Assembly: GCF_964275005.1 (NCBI RefSeq)
Contig: NW_027307679.1
Coordinates: 114,247 to 178,246 of the forward strand
Direction of reading: 5' to 3'
DNA from: Diadema setosum
Lineage: Eukaryota > Echinodermata > Echinoidea > Diadematoida > Diadematidae
DNA: 64,000 nt
Positions within the stretch are counted from its first letter, which is position 1, and the number at the start of each line of letters is the position of its first letter. Made by a program: the position numbers and the translations under genes. This document shows positions 12,101 through 26,100 of this stretch, in pieces. A model generated the notes under the pieces. It ran no database searches. It saw nothing but the letters and a program-made list of their open reading frames with translations, and had not been told where the DNA came from.

Positions 12101-15100
12101 ACACGTTTTATCAATATTCAATGAAAGCTTATTCTAAACCATTTCGAAATATTACTTGATTCCATATTAAATGTATCAACCAGTGTTACAATATCATTGT
12201 GGGAATAATAAAACATTGGTGTCGTCTGCAAATAAAATGAAGTTTAAACGAGGAGAGGAATTAATGATATCGTTGATATAAATCAAAAAAAGTAGGGGCC
12301 CGAGGATAGATCCCTGAGGGACACCACATGACACGTTCAAATGGAACGAATGACTGGATTTAAATGCAACATATTTTCGATGACTTAGATAACTTCTAAA
12401 CCACGACAAAGTAATCCCTCTCACGCCATAATTATGTAATTTTTCAAATAAAATGTCATGATCAATAGTGTCGAATGCTTCACTAAGATCCATAAAAACT
12501 CCAATTATGTGCTCCTTTTTAATAAGCGCATCAATGATATTATCAACAGATTTGATTATAGCATAATCGGTAGAAATTCCTTTCCAAAAACCAAACTGAT
12601 TCACATTTAGTATTTCATTTTCAATCATGAACGAGGAGAGACGCTTATAAACTAATTTTTCTAAAATTTTCGATATTGCAGGTAACAATGAGATGGGTCT
12701 ATAATTTTTCGCCAATGATGGATCTTCTCTTTCATAAATGGGGATAACTTTGGCGATTTTAAAAGAGTCTGGAAACTCACCGTTAAGTAGGGATAGATTA
12801 AATATATGGATCAGAAGGGCTGCTAAGGGGTAAATTATTTTTTTTTTCAAAAAATTCACCCCTAAGTTATCAGGTCCACAAGAATTACTCCATTTCATTG
12901 TTCAAAATTAACTGCTAAAAAACACACTTTCCCTCTCATTATATGATCCCAAACTTTGGCATAATGTAAAAGAAGACTTGCTCTTTCAGAAAATATAAAA
13001 AAGTCAAGATTGACAAAATTGACCCTTTTCACCTATTTTGAGTCCTCGCACAAATTCAGTGCGTGCGACTTTTTGTTCGTTTTGTGGTGCAAGGTCACAA
13101 TTACGGTTACTTCACCCTCACATCCACTGTGCATCACATGAAAAATTATGTAGATCAAGCTCACTTTTGATTGCATCTGGATTTTATCCTCTGCCTCTTT
13201 CTTTTTCTCGGCAATCTCACTGTAATGCCTGTGGATTTGATCCAGTTTACTTGCTTCCAGGAACAACTGCATCAAAATAGAGTGAAAATGTAAGAAGTGA
13301 GTGAGGGACCAGTAGCAATAGCAAGATTCTTAGCGCATCAATAATGAGAAAATAACCAGCGACTTGAGGTATTTAGTGGAGAGGTTTTTATTACCGAGCT
13401 CAAGTTGGCTATGTAACCATTGCCAATAGATGGTGTTAACATCAACGAATCCTCCATAAACAACATACTGGCGTGACTGCCTCTTTCTTTTCCCCAACAG
13501 TTATCTAATAGATGCACTGGCAAATACATGTATGTGTTCAAAATGCAAGTAAACTCGACTTGAACACTCAATATGTGTTCTTAACAGAGTTACGTCCATA
13601 TCAAACACTTGTCGTGCTTGTCATAACAACTGTGATAACTACAGTAAATATGAAATCTTACTTTAGCAACCAACACCTGGGATAGAAAAATAGCATTGCC
13701 TGGTGCTGGCAAATGCACTAATCTAAACCAGAATTTTTGTTCTAATAAACTTATGAAAATAAACTGTGCAGGCAACAAACCCTCAATTAAGTTATGATCA
13801 CACACCTCAGTCCAATTACTCCCTTTCTCATATAATAAAGATATTGTTGTTGTTGTTTTAAAAGAAGAAAAGGAGGGGGAAAACAATGGGGCCGTAAACA
13901 AATAATTTGCCCGAGACAACACTAACATCAAACAAACATTATGAAAATAAAGATAATGTACAAAGTAAAGGGCCAGTAAACAAAAGCTGGGCAGCCAAAC
14001 ACTGAACAAAAATTGCTGTTGGGCTAAAGGGGCAAACATGCCTGAACAAAATACTTACACACAACTTAGATTCACTGTTCTGATCAGTAAAATAAAACCT
14101 TGCAAAATGAAAACGTACTGTGTATGCCGGCAAACTTGATGCTGCATTTTCCAATACATATTTACCATGCACAGTATTAACACTTCCTTAAATACTAGAA
14201 TACATAATCATGTCAGCACAGAGTGTGTTAACCCTCATAAATCCTACAATGCGGTGTATACCGTATCCGGGCAATTACCCTCCGAGGGCAATTACCCCCG
14301 GCCAAATACTGGTTAGTGGTAAGTTTAGAGCAAAGATTAGGGTTAGGGTTAGGAGTTTGGAATAGGGTAAGGGTTGGGTTCAGGATTAGGATTAGTGCCA
14401 GGAAAAGGGTGCGGGGTAATTGCCCAGGGGGAAATTGCTCTAGACCCGGGTACGCAAGTGGGTGAGGTATGAATATGCCATGCATTGATGGGTGGAACAA
14501 ACTTCTATTTTCTTTTCTTTTTTAAGTAGGAAGACAAGTGTTTGTGTATCACATCCAGTGTGACATATTCACCACTGAGATTCAGCAAAAAGGGAGATAG
14601 TCACAACGATAGGCATAAGACATCAGCAATTAGTACAGCTGTAGCAGATTGTAACAATGCTGGTTACACTATAAAGTGGCCTACTGTTCAACCTTTACAA
14701 ACAAAAGGTATTACATGTATTACATGTCAGGCAATCATTCAAAATCGAGAACATGGAACATACATGGAACATAAAACTGTTCATGTATGTCTGACTCCAA
14801 ACAAACGCTTAGTATTTATAGATAATGTATGTCATGTGTGTGTGTTCTGTGTGTGTGTGTGTGTGTGTGGGTGGGTATGAGTATGAATGTGTTTGCATAT
14901 ATGTATGAGTATAGGTGTACACACCTAGAATCAACATGGTTGGCATAAACAAAGACACACAATAATGCAGGAAAACTTCATCTTAAACCTATACAAAATG
15001 ATGCATAAATCCGGATCAACTCCTTACCTAGGATGTGTATACATTTACTAAAATATCAGAGCGAGATATGTAAGAAAGGATATGTACGTGTACATGAAAT

Positions 15101-18100
15101 TTGATTATGATAATCCAAGTACCATTGTACCTTACTGTATATTCGATATATGTGTCATAAAATAGCTCAGTTTACAAAGTAACAAAGTTACATGTACTAA
15201 GACCACACACACATTTAGCTGCTCAATTATGTTGACAGCAATCATGACAAAATGTACTAGTACACGGCACATGGTTTTGCGGAGGAGGGTGAGGGAGTTG
15301 TCCATGGTCACTGAGTGCAGAGACATCATATTATGGTGGCACTGAAGGTGGGAGATTCCTCAGAGCAGTGTCGTGACCAGGGATCAGAGCACGATCATCA
15401 TTGCCCGGGAGATCGTCAGCCAGTGATGTGGGGTAATCGTGTGAGAGCTCACCATCAACAATGAGCTGACCGCCAGGAGCAACAGGGTGGTGCTCAGGAA
15501 CTGGTCGATCCTCACAGACTGGATGGTCATCATTAGTGATAGGAAGTCCAGGGGACTCTAGAAGCAGAACCTCTTATCTGTGAGGGCACGATCACCAGCA
15601 AGCTGACAGCACGATGTCATGAGACATCACTCTGGTACCAGGAGTCTTGATGCTGTCTTTTTGGTCATGCAGGAGATGTCTGCTACAGACTGGCAGCTGT
15701 CTTCATCATCTGGGGGATCCTCGTCGCGAACAGGGGGGTCGTCGTTGATGATCGGGTTCCCGTCATTAGAGAAGATGGGGATAGAATTGCGGATGTCAGG
15801 AAGAATGTCGAAACCATGTACAGCTCAGACGATTGGTGGTCAGTGGGTCATGGGCTGTGCGGAAGTAATTCTTGGGTGATGGACGACAGTCTGTGGTATT
15901 GACTATCAGGATCTGCAGGAATGTTGTAATCAACCATGATGGGGTGTTACTGCAGTTGAAGCTATGTTTGCTAAGCGGAAAGCCTGGCAAACCAACATCA
16001 ACTAGGGAATTCTCACAGTCATCGATCAGGGGATCACAGGCAATTGGAATGTCATCCATGGAGGTTGGCGCAAGCACGTACTCAGTCGACGCGCACCGCG
16101 GTTTGCAGGCAGAACTATCGCCAGACTCTAACATGTTCAAAGAACAGAACATTTTACCTTCAAATTCCTGCGAATGGGCACAAATAACTGACTGAACCGA
16201 GAAACACTTGGTGACATTGTAGGAATGTATCATAATGCACACATGAATGCTCAATGAAGTACAGAATAACTGCCAAGCGACTCTGGGCTACTGAAATCAG
16301 ACAAACTCAAATTGTGATTTGACCTCTTGCTACTAACAACTGAAGGGCTAGGCGGGCTGATTCTTGGTGATTGTCTAGTGCTCAATGGGAATCAATGGAG
16401 TGGGGCCCCTTAGGCGGTTGGCTGGCATACTTGTCACCTTCCGGCAGCTCCTGCATCCTGTCTCGCCTCCAGCCGTCTCGACTTCGTCTTGCCACTGGAC
16501 CCGGCGTCTCAGGATGAGAGAGTGAGGCTGATCCTGCGCAAGTCTCCTTCACTTTAATCAAAGTTTAGCGCAAGTCATGACATCGCCAATTTGGCAACCT
16601 TCAAGTCCTATGGCGATAGGGGAGCGGTGAAGCAGCAGGTGCGGATACACTGGGAGCTGTAGTCGTAAACCTACACACAGGCGGCTCAGGACATGTGGTC
16701 GCTCTTTACTGGACCGAGGCGGCAGTGGAGTTCGGCAGCCTTCTGAGCGACCGAGCAGCCCTCTTGAGGATCGCTCTGCTCTCCTCCTCAGCAAGAGGAC
16801 GGGGCTAGAAAAGGTGCCCTAAACATAGTCTGCCTCATCTTACCCTGGCCAGCATACCGCGGCTGGAGGGGATCCCCCTCTAGCGGTCGAAACACAAGAA
16901 AAATGAAAACAAAAGCGCTCACCCTAGCATCATGGAATGTGAGAACTCTACTTGATGACACGAAAGCAAACAGGCCAGAGAGACGCACTGCGCTGGTCAC
17001 CAGAGAACTGGCTCGCTACAATGTTGACATAGCTGCTCTTAGCGAAACACGGTTAGCAGAGAGAGGTCAGCTAACTGAAAATGGTGGTGGCTACACATTC
17101 TTCTGGAGTGGACGTAGCAGTAAAGAGAGAAGAGAGGCGGGTGTTGGATTTGCTGTCAAATCCATCCACGTGCAGAAACTAGCAAGCATCCCTGTGGGAC
17201 TCAATGACCGTCTGATGTCAATGCATCTCCCACTTGGAAAGAAGAGAAGTGTAACCATCATTAGTGCCTATGCTCCGACCATGACAAATCCTGATGAGGT
17301 CAAGGACAAATTTTATGAGGAACTTGATTCTCTCATCGCTTCTTCAAAGTCTGAAAAGCTCATTATCCTTGGTGATTTCAATGCTCGAGTAGGGGCCGAC
17401 TATCATGCCTGGCACAATGTTATAGGAAAACATGGCATTGGAAACTGTAACGGCAACGGGCACCTCCTCCTCAGATTTTGCTCCTCTCATAACCTAGTAA
17501 TCACCAACACCATGTTTCGACTACCGACTTGGAACAAGACCTCATGGATGCACCCTCGTTCGAAGCATTGACATCTTAGTGATCGTCAGGGCGAGGGACA
17601 GGCAGGACGTGAGAGTGACTAAGGTCATATGTGGTGCTGACTGCTGGACGGATCATCGCCTGATCATTTCAAAGATGAAACTCTTAATCCAGCCCAAGAG
17701 AAGGCCACAGGGCCAGTAAGTAAAAAAGAGACTGGATGTCAACAATCTCAAAGACCCCAAGAAGCTGCAAGACTTCCAAGAACACATGCATAACCACCTA
17801 GCAAACCTTCAGCTAAACCAGTCTAGCATTGAGGATCAGTGGGCAACCTTTAGGGATGCTGTTCACTCTGTCGCCCTTGAATGCCTTGGTCCAGCCACTA
17901 GGCACCATCAAGACTGGTTTGATGAAAACGACGCAGAAATTCAGGAGCTCTTAGATACTAAACACAACCTTCTACGTCTACATCAGAATGATCCCTCCAG
18001 CATGGCAAAGAAAGCTGCATTCACCAAGGCCCGCAGCAAGGTCCAAGCAAAACTACGCCACATGAAAGATCTTGGCTTACTAGTGCCAAGGCCGATGAGA

Positions 18101-20132
18101 TCCAAAGCTTTGCCGACAGAAACGACATGAAGAACTTCTATGATGCCCTGAAAGCAGTCTATGGGCCAAAACCGTCCGGATCATCCCCAATTCTCAGTGC
18201 TGATGGTTCTACGCTGATCACAGAGAAGAAGCTGATTCTAGAAAGATGGGCTGAACACTTCAACAGCGTACTAAATCGACCAGCCCAGATCAACAATGAA
18301 GCCATCAATCGCCTCCCCCAGGTGCCCATAAATCACAAGCTTGATGTGCCCCCTTCAAAGAAGGAAATCGAAACAGCCATCACACAGCTGTCTAGTGGGA
18401 AAGCCCCAGGCTCTGATTCCATCCCTGCTGAAGTGTACAAAAAGGGTGGCCCAATCACCCTCATTAAGCTCACCAATCTGTACCAGTCCATGTGGAGCAA
18501 AGAACAGTTACCACAAGAATTCAGAGATGCTACAGTTTTTCACATCTACAAACGGGAAGGAAATCGCCAGGCTTCTGACAACCATCGAGGTATCTCCCTC
18601 CTGTCTATAACAGGCAAGATCCTGACCCGAGTCATCCTCAATCGCTTACTGGAACATCTGGAGCAGGGTAATCTCCCAGAAAGTCAATGCGGCTTCCGTG
18701 CAGGTCGAGGGACCACATGATATTTGCTGCCCGAAGTGCATTGAGCAGCATCGTGACTTATACACAACCTTTGTCGATCTGACCAAGGCCTTCGACACGG
18801 TTAGTCGTGAGGGACTCTGGAAAATTATGGGAAAGTTTGGCTGCCCCCGAAGTTCATCACAATTGTCCGCCAGTTTCACGATGGGGATGACTGCCAAAGT
18901 TCTTGACAATGGTGAACCCTCCAGTGCCTTTCCAGTGACAAATGGAGTCAAGCAGGGCTGTGTCCTGGCCCCGACACTATTCAGCATGATGTTCTCGGCA
19001 ATGCTCTCAGACGCCTTCAAGGACTGCGAACCTGGCATCAACATTAGGTACAGGTCGGATGGAAAGCTCTTTAATCTTAGGCGCTTGAAGGCCATCACGA
19101 AAGTGAAAGAGACCGTCATCAGAGACTTCTTGTTTGCTGACGACTGTGCACTCAATGCCAATGGTGAGGACGAGACGCAGTTGCAGATGGACATATTCTC
19201 CTCAGCCTGTGACAACTTCGGCCTCACCATCAGCACCAAGAAGACTGAGGTGATGTTCCAACCAGCTCCAGGGAGCCAGTACCACAAACCACAAATCCAG
19301 GTGAACGGACAGACTCTGCAGGCAGCAAAGACCTTCACCTATCTGGGCAGTACCCTCTCCAACTGTGTCACAATTGATGCTGAGCTCAACAACAGGATTT
19401 CTAGAGCCAGCAGTGCTTTTGGGAGACTCAGAAAAAATGTTTGGGAGAGGAGAGGGATCAGCCTTTCAACAAAGCTGAAAGTCTACTGTGCAGTTCTCAC
19501 CACGCTTCTCTATTGCTGCGAAACTTGGACTTTGTACTGGAGACATGAGAGGCAAATCAACCATTTCCATATGCGATGCCTCCGCAACCTCCTTCGCATC
19601 CGCTGGGAGGATAAAGTTCCGGACACAGAGGTACTGAAGCGGGCAGGCATCCCTAGCATCATTACCAAAATCCGCAAGGCCCAGGTGAGATGGGCAGGCC
19701 ACGTCACCCGCATGTCTGACGACCGCATCCCGAAAAAGCTTTTCTATGGGGAACTCGCTGATGGGAATAAACGTAAGGTGGGAGGACAAATGAAGCGCTT
19801 CAAAGACAACCTGAAGTTCTACCTAAAAGACTTCTCCATCAACACCGAGTCCTGGGAGGCACTTGCCGCAGGTCGCCCTTCCTGGCGCCACGCTATTGCT
19901 GTAGGGGCCCGTAGAGCAGAGGAGCAGCGCGTCAAGCAGGCAGAGCACAAACGCCAGATGCGAAAAGCAAGAGCAGCCAACCCCAGCAGTGTAGCCCCTA
20001 CCCACTTCTGCCCTACCTCTGGGAGAGGCTTTCTTGCCCAGATTGGCCTCATCAGCCACCTCCAAACCCATTGAGCCAATGTTATTGATGTTATTATTGA
20101 TGTTATTGGTCATCCTCGAGAACGAGGGACGA

Positions 20133-20163
<31 letters not shown>

Positions 20164-23100
20164 CACTGGGAACGGGACAATGAATATGATCACACGGTTC
20201 AGGGAGGGTGTCACTCATATCAGTAGATGGTACTATACCAATATTCGGAACACTCACACATAAAACATGGATCCATCACTGAATATTACCAGCCGTCTTG
20301 CTGGTCGGGCAAGAATGTAATTTGACTCCATGAATGGCATACCTGCCACTATGCCAACACCAAGATCTCTCACAACTACACCTTAAAATTGCAGCGGTAG
20401 ACCATTGCAAAATAAGCTGAACTCTGTGAGGCCTAACACACTGCATCCTAGTACATCTTCAAGCTGATCACTGTGCTCATCCACGAACACATCACAATCA
20501 AGCTCAACAACTACCGATTCACTTATCATATTGAATTGTGATCCATTTCTCAGACTCACATAGACCACATGATCAACTTTCTCTCCGAGAAAATGAGGAG
20601 TAGAGATCAGCATTCTTGTGACTAGTAGACTTATTACTACTGATTTCCAAGCTGGAAAACAACCCTAGCGTAGATGGGGCCGATTTGTGCCACTTCGTTG
20701 GCACAGGGGGCGCGGACTTGGGCCCGTTAATCGGGCTGCACCTTTTAGCTATCGCATCCGGCATAATAAATGCACGGGACTAACCTAACCACAACTTCCA
20801 AACTTAGGATAAATACCTGTCGTTATCACAACAAATTACAGTTGAACTCTGGGCCTCTATCTATACAGAGCACGATTTCCTCAAGTTCGGCACGATGCGA
20901 GTCTACTGGCTTGTAGATTCGACCCAGCGCTGCCACCAGGCCATTAAATGAGAAAATAACCAGCGACTCGAGATACCGGTACTTAACACTGATAGCAGTT
21001 GGGGCCTAAGGGCTCGAAATGGATTGTTTGGTTCAGATTCTTCCAAAAGCACCAAAGTTGGCTCACAGAGCCCTTATAATCCATCATACTCTTTCGATTT
21101 TTGATGAGCGCCAAGACTAAAAAACCCCTGGGGACGCCATATTGGTGAAATCCAATATGACCGACATCCGGGTTACAAGTCAAATGCAGTTACAAAATTG
21201 AAAGGGTTTATTTAAGTAATGAATCCCATTTTGAGGGATTTAAGGGGTTAGAGAATGTTATTTTAAACAGCATTTCTGTAATTCAAGGTCATTATCACCT
21301 CTCAGGGTCACTGTCAAGGTCAAATTAGGGTCAAATCAGTCATTTAGGGCGTTTTTTCAAAATGGCGTCTATGGGCCTTCGACTGCAATTCACCGTTACG
21401 CGAATATTTCTACGTACATGGAAACGCTATGAGACATGAATTATTCATAAGTTGAGCTGAAAGACTGAAGTGCGCATGCGCATGGGCTAAAATTCTATAG
21501 CTTGGCCAATTTGTACACGAATGAACGGACTCGCATACTGTACAAACATGATTACTTTGAAACTCGTTAAGGCCAATATTGCACTCATCTTCAAATTCGT
21601 GCAATATAGGCCCTAAATCATAGAATATATCTGGTATTCCATGAAGTAAAACCATCCACTCTAATTATTATTATCTTAAATGAACATAATTCCGAAGGCA
21701 TAAACTTGGAAGTCAGATATCACGATATTGTGTGCCGTCTGCAAGGACACAAAGCTAGAGCTTGCAAAGTTCTTCATTCTCGTGCTTATTGTGACGTCAC
21801 ACGTACATTGTAGTGTGTTTTCTTTGTGACATCTCAATGAAAGAATACATGAGATGCGCAATTGTCAAGCGCAGTGACTAATGTTAGGCCTACTACATTA
21901 AAATTCCAATTCATTTGCTGCCAACTTGTCCACTCATGGCATGGTCCAACTTCATTTAGTCTAACGCCATTTTGTCCATCAACACTACGTACGTCAAAAC
22001 AACCATTTGGTCCAATGACCATTTGGTCCAATAACCACTTCACTTCACTTTAGAGTATAGCTTGTGACCTTGTTAATGCCAATTCAAAAATCGCACATTG
22101 ACAGTCATGATGAACTGAAGTCCCGGAACCCAATCTGTGTTGACAATTATAGCTGCCAGACGGATCCTATCGTGGCTTTTCATTGTAGTCACACTCCCAG
22201 TCACTGCGCAGATCTATGCTCCTGTTGATGGGGACGCGGATTCCTATTCTAGTAATGATGAGAGAATTCAAATTCCTGTTGCACCCGGAGACTTGCATAC
22301 AACGTCAAAATCCCCAGTAAACACAAACTTGATTATTGATAGGAAGTTTGATGAACTAACCACTGAAATGAATGTTTACATGAACAAGTAAATGAGCTGG
22401 TTAACTGGAAAAACCGTGATATGAATAGAGAAGCTTGTCCTCCTCATCAACCTTCCCCATGTAAGTCCACGGAAAGTAGATCTACCCCACCTATTGACCA
22501 TGAAAACTCAAGTACCCCTGTTCAGCATGATTCAAATAGAACAAATTTGTCTTTTGGATCTGAACTAAAGCACTATCGTACAAAGTGCCAGAAGGCCTAC
22601 TCGCGAGCTATTGAAACTGGCAAATCGCCTACTACTGTACTTGTAATTGGAGATTCGATAGTGAAGCACCTGAAACCAAAATCGCCGTCCAATGAAGCAA
22701 CTTGAGTCATTTGTAAAACATTGCCTGGAGCTCAAATAGAGGATGTTGCTGATCATGCCTATCGCCTTGCGAACAAATTCAGTGTAGAAGGTGTTATCCT
22801 ATACATGTAGGAGCCAATAACATTGTGAACTGTGATCCAAGCATTATTACTGCTCAAATTGAATCGCTTGCTAACTCAATCCTAACGGAATGTCCCTCTG
22901 TTTCTAGCATTGCGTTGTGCTCCATAATTACCCGGAAGACATTCCATCATGAGCTAGTGTGGAAAACAAATAAAACAAATTGGTCGCTAAGCGTGGTTGG
23001 AGTTTCATCGACAATGACATCATTGATCCGGACAAGCACCTGTCATATGATGGTCTGCACTTGAATCCCGAGGGTGATAGACTTCTTGAGGGTTCTATCT

Positions 23101-26100
23101 TCTCTCATATCTACAAAGTCTCAAGACCTGTACTTCATCAGGCAACTAACCACTTCGCGCCGATGAATGGACAGTCAGCTGTGAATACCTGCCAGCATGA
23201 TGAGACTCCTCACAATGTCGGGTGCACGTCACGAGACCGACACCCACGAGTCATACAGCCCACAACAGCTCACAAGTCATACAGCCCACGAGTCATACAG
23301 CTCACAAGTCATACATCCCACCAGTTATACAGCCCACGAGTTCGACACTGAGTAAATCAAGCCCATGAGTTCGACATCAAGTAAAATATGCCCACGAGTT
23401 ATACAGCCCATGAGTTCGACATTACGCACAAAAGGCTCATGAGACCAACACTACACTTAAAAGGCTTATGAGACCGACACTAGGCAAAAGAGGTTCACGA
23501 GACCGACACTAGGCAAAGAAAGCCCACGAGACCGACACTAGGCAAAGAAGGCCCACGAGACCGACAGGATGAACAGCACCCCCATAGACCAATTAATTGT
23601 ATAGGGCGTCCAGATAATGGCATAAAGAAGGTATAAGAGATGGAAAAGGAAAGTTGCTAGGGTATTACCCCGTCAACTGCCCTCCCTCAGCCCCTGAACG
23701 GTTCAAGATCTTTATTGTGTTTGCGTATGTGAGTGTTTGTGAAAAAAAATAAACAAAATTCAGTAAAAGTGCATGAGATGTTTGAACATTACTTTCGAAA
23801 ATGCCAAAACACCTTCCTTCCTTCCTTCCTTCCTTTCCTTCCTTCTTGTTCACTTAGCGTATGAATTCATTTCCATATGACTTTGTGTGTTTTCTTTTTT
23901 TTTCTGTTTCTTTTTTTTTTTCTTTTTTTCCTGAACCAAAAGTCACTCGTATATCTTTTGTTAATTCACCAGTCTTGTGTCCTTCTCACTCTCCCTCTTC
24001 ACCTCCATATATCCCTTCTTTCTCTCTCCTCTCTCTCTCTCTCTCGTCATATTTCCCTTTCTTTGTTTTTTTTTCACTATATATCGTGTATATATTGTAT
24101 ATTTCTGTACATTTTTTTTTCTTTTCATCAATCGCATTTCATTCTTATCTTGTTTGTTATAGTTGTTTTGTACACTTTTCAGAGTTATTTGCAATTATTA
24201 TTTATTGATATTATAATGTGCTATATGTTTTTCATTGGACTCCGATACCCAGAGTTTGGGTTGTGAGTAAATAAACTTTCAACTTTCAACTTTCAACTTT
24301 CAACCCTCGTTTCCCTATCTGCAAAGCCCATACCGGTATATGCCTACTTAGAAAAAAAATAAAATGATGTGACATTCAGATCAACCAACTATGAAAATAC
24401 CCAGGTATGAAATGACGTTCACTACAAGAAAATTATTCTCAAAATGGTCAATGTTGTAGTGCACACCTGCTTTACATGCTGGGGGGGGGGGGGGGCTAGT
24501 CATCTGCAAAGGTTTTGAAATAATGAAAATCACAGAATATAATGTAATTGTCAATTAAGGCAGCGTTAAGACTTCGGAAAAAGAAGATGCATCCATGAAA
24601 GTTACTTTTCTATTTTATGAAAAATGTACTGTTTTGAGAAGAATAATTTTACATACACAAGCTACTTAAATCGAGGTGAACCACTGCGATAAAAAAAAAT
24701 ATTATTTTCATCCGTTGAATTTCATACATTAAAGTTAAAGAGAAAATTACAAATTGAACTCTAATAAGCAGGCGGGAAAAAGCAGGCAGAAAGGATATCT
24801 AATAAGGCCTACTTAACTTGCAAAGCGAGAAACAAAAGGGCCAAAAAAAAAAAACTTAGATCCTGTCCACCGTCTAAGTAGAAATTAGGAAAGCCTACTA
24901 AATATAGCATGATGGCATAAAAGTAAACCATTCATCGTTCTTGTCCTCTGTCACTTTTTCATTTCTTTTTTTTTCTGGGGGTCCTATGAAGAGGACAATT
25001 CTATCAAAAAAATGGTAACAATGTCGCTCCCCGTAGCGTAACAGAACTGTACCCTAAATCCATATGTGTAGAAATACATACTATGTCGTTGATATGTAGA
25101 TGGTGCTGTTATTAATTAACAATTTCTCGCTCGACAGCGTAAATGAAATTGCACCCGCCAGTATGTAATTTTCCCCTTGAATTGAACACCCTGTACAGGT
25201 ATATATTTGTAATTGACATGTAGATGGCGCTTTTTATCCTGTCGGTCTCGTGAGCCTTCTTTGCCTAGTGTCGGTCTCGTGGGCTTTCTTTGCCTAGTGT
25301 CGGTCTCGTGAGCCTGTTTTGCGTTCGAACTCATGGGCTGTATGACTCGTGAGCCGTATAACTCGGATGCACGTCACGAGACCGACACCCACGAGTCATA
25401 CAGCCCACAAGTTATACAGCTCACAAGTCATACAGCCCACGAGTCATACAGCTCACAAGTCATACAGCCCACCAGTTATACAGCCCACGAGTTCGACACT
25501 GAGTAAATAAAGCCCACGAGTTCGACATCAAGTAAAATAAGCCCAGGAGTTATACGGCTCACGAGACCGACACTACGCACAAAAGGCTCATGAGACCGAC
25601 AGTAAGCAAACAAAGCCCACGAGACCGACACTACACTTTAAAGGTCCACGAGACCGACGCTACGCATACAAGGCTCACGAGACCGACATTACGCAAAAGA
25701 GGTTCACGAGACCGACACTAAGCAAAGAAGGCCCACGAGACCGACAGGATGAACAGCGCCACCTATAGACCAATAAATTGTACAGGGTGTCCTGATAATA
25801 GCATAGGAAGATATGAGAGATGGAAAAGAAGAGTTGCCATCTCCGGCAGGGTGTAACCCCATCAGTTGCCCCCCCCCCCCCTCCCCGAAATTATCAGGAT
25901 CTTTAATTGTGTTTGCATGGGTGTTTGCTTGTGAAAAAAATGAACAAAGTACAGTAAAAATGTGTAACAGATCTTTCCACAGTAAACCTGCGAGGGTGTT
26001 GAATTAGTATTGATTAGAAATAAAAAATAACGTAATCGTCTATTAAGTACGGAAGCTTTAAAGTGCCATTCGACTTGGAGACTTGGCGAGATAATTTATC

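Larger units (their letters stand above)
10905..12900 (-). mobile_element. 5'-truncated LINE with reverse transcriptase (CR1/Jockey/Rex-like)
   Basis: Two long minus-strand frames together give most of a non-LTR reverse transcriptase. The 3' end is set by AATAAA (minus) around 10,918-10,923 and a homopolymer at about 10,893-10,905. The element starts inside the RT domain (fingers), so the endonuclease and ORF1 are missing. It lies inside the TIR element 10,405-13,102 and is therefore the younger insertion. Confidence 0.85.
10405..13102. mobile_element. TIR element (MITE-like) split by a LINE
   Basis: Ends are inverted: AATTGTGACCCTGCACCACA on the left and, as reverse complement, AATTGTGACCTTGCACCACA on the right, both continuing AAACRAACAAAAAGTC. 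A second matching block, TTCTGAAAGAGCA, lies about 70-110 bp inside each end. No transposase of its own is visible. Most of the interior is the LINE at about 10,905-12,900. The right end stops close to SMC6 exon 6. Confidence 0.75.
16390..20165 (+). mobile_element. APE-type LINE with C-terminal zinc finger, nearly full length
   Basis: A recognisable GC-rich 5' leader (about 16,390-16,902, with GGCAACCTTCAAGTCCTATG and CCAGCATACCGCGGCTGGAG) is followed by endonuclease, linker, reverse transcriptase and a C-terminal C2H2-like finger. It ends in GGTCATCCTCGAGAACGAGG and an (AC)14 tail at 20,132-20,160. The same gene order and leader are, from memory, widespread in invertebrate genomes. I do not assign the clade. 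About four lesions separate the frames, so the copy is inactive but not ancient. It inserted into the LTR-retroelement fossil. Confidence 0.9.

Noticed and set aside
13590-14039. 149-codon minus frame
   Set aside because: Hydrophobic, no homology pattern, no splice-consistent borders, in intronic AT-rich DNA; taken as chance.
14336-14355. Telomere or fusion point
   Set aside because: Only three TTAGGG-type units inside a small TIR element; too short for a telomere remnant claim.
23861-24266. Two overlapping frames of more than 110 codons
   Set aside because: Built of T/C-rich low-complexity DNA (Phe/Leu/Ser runs) at a LINE 3' end.
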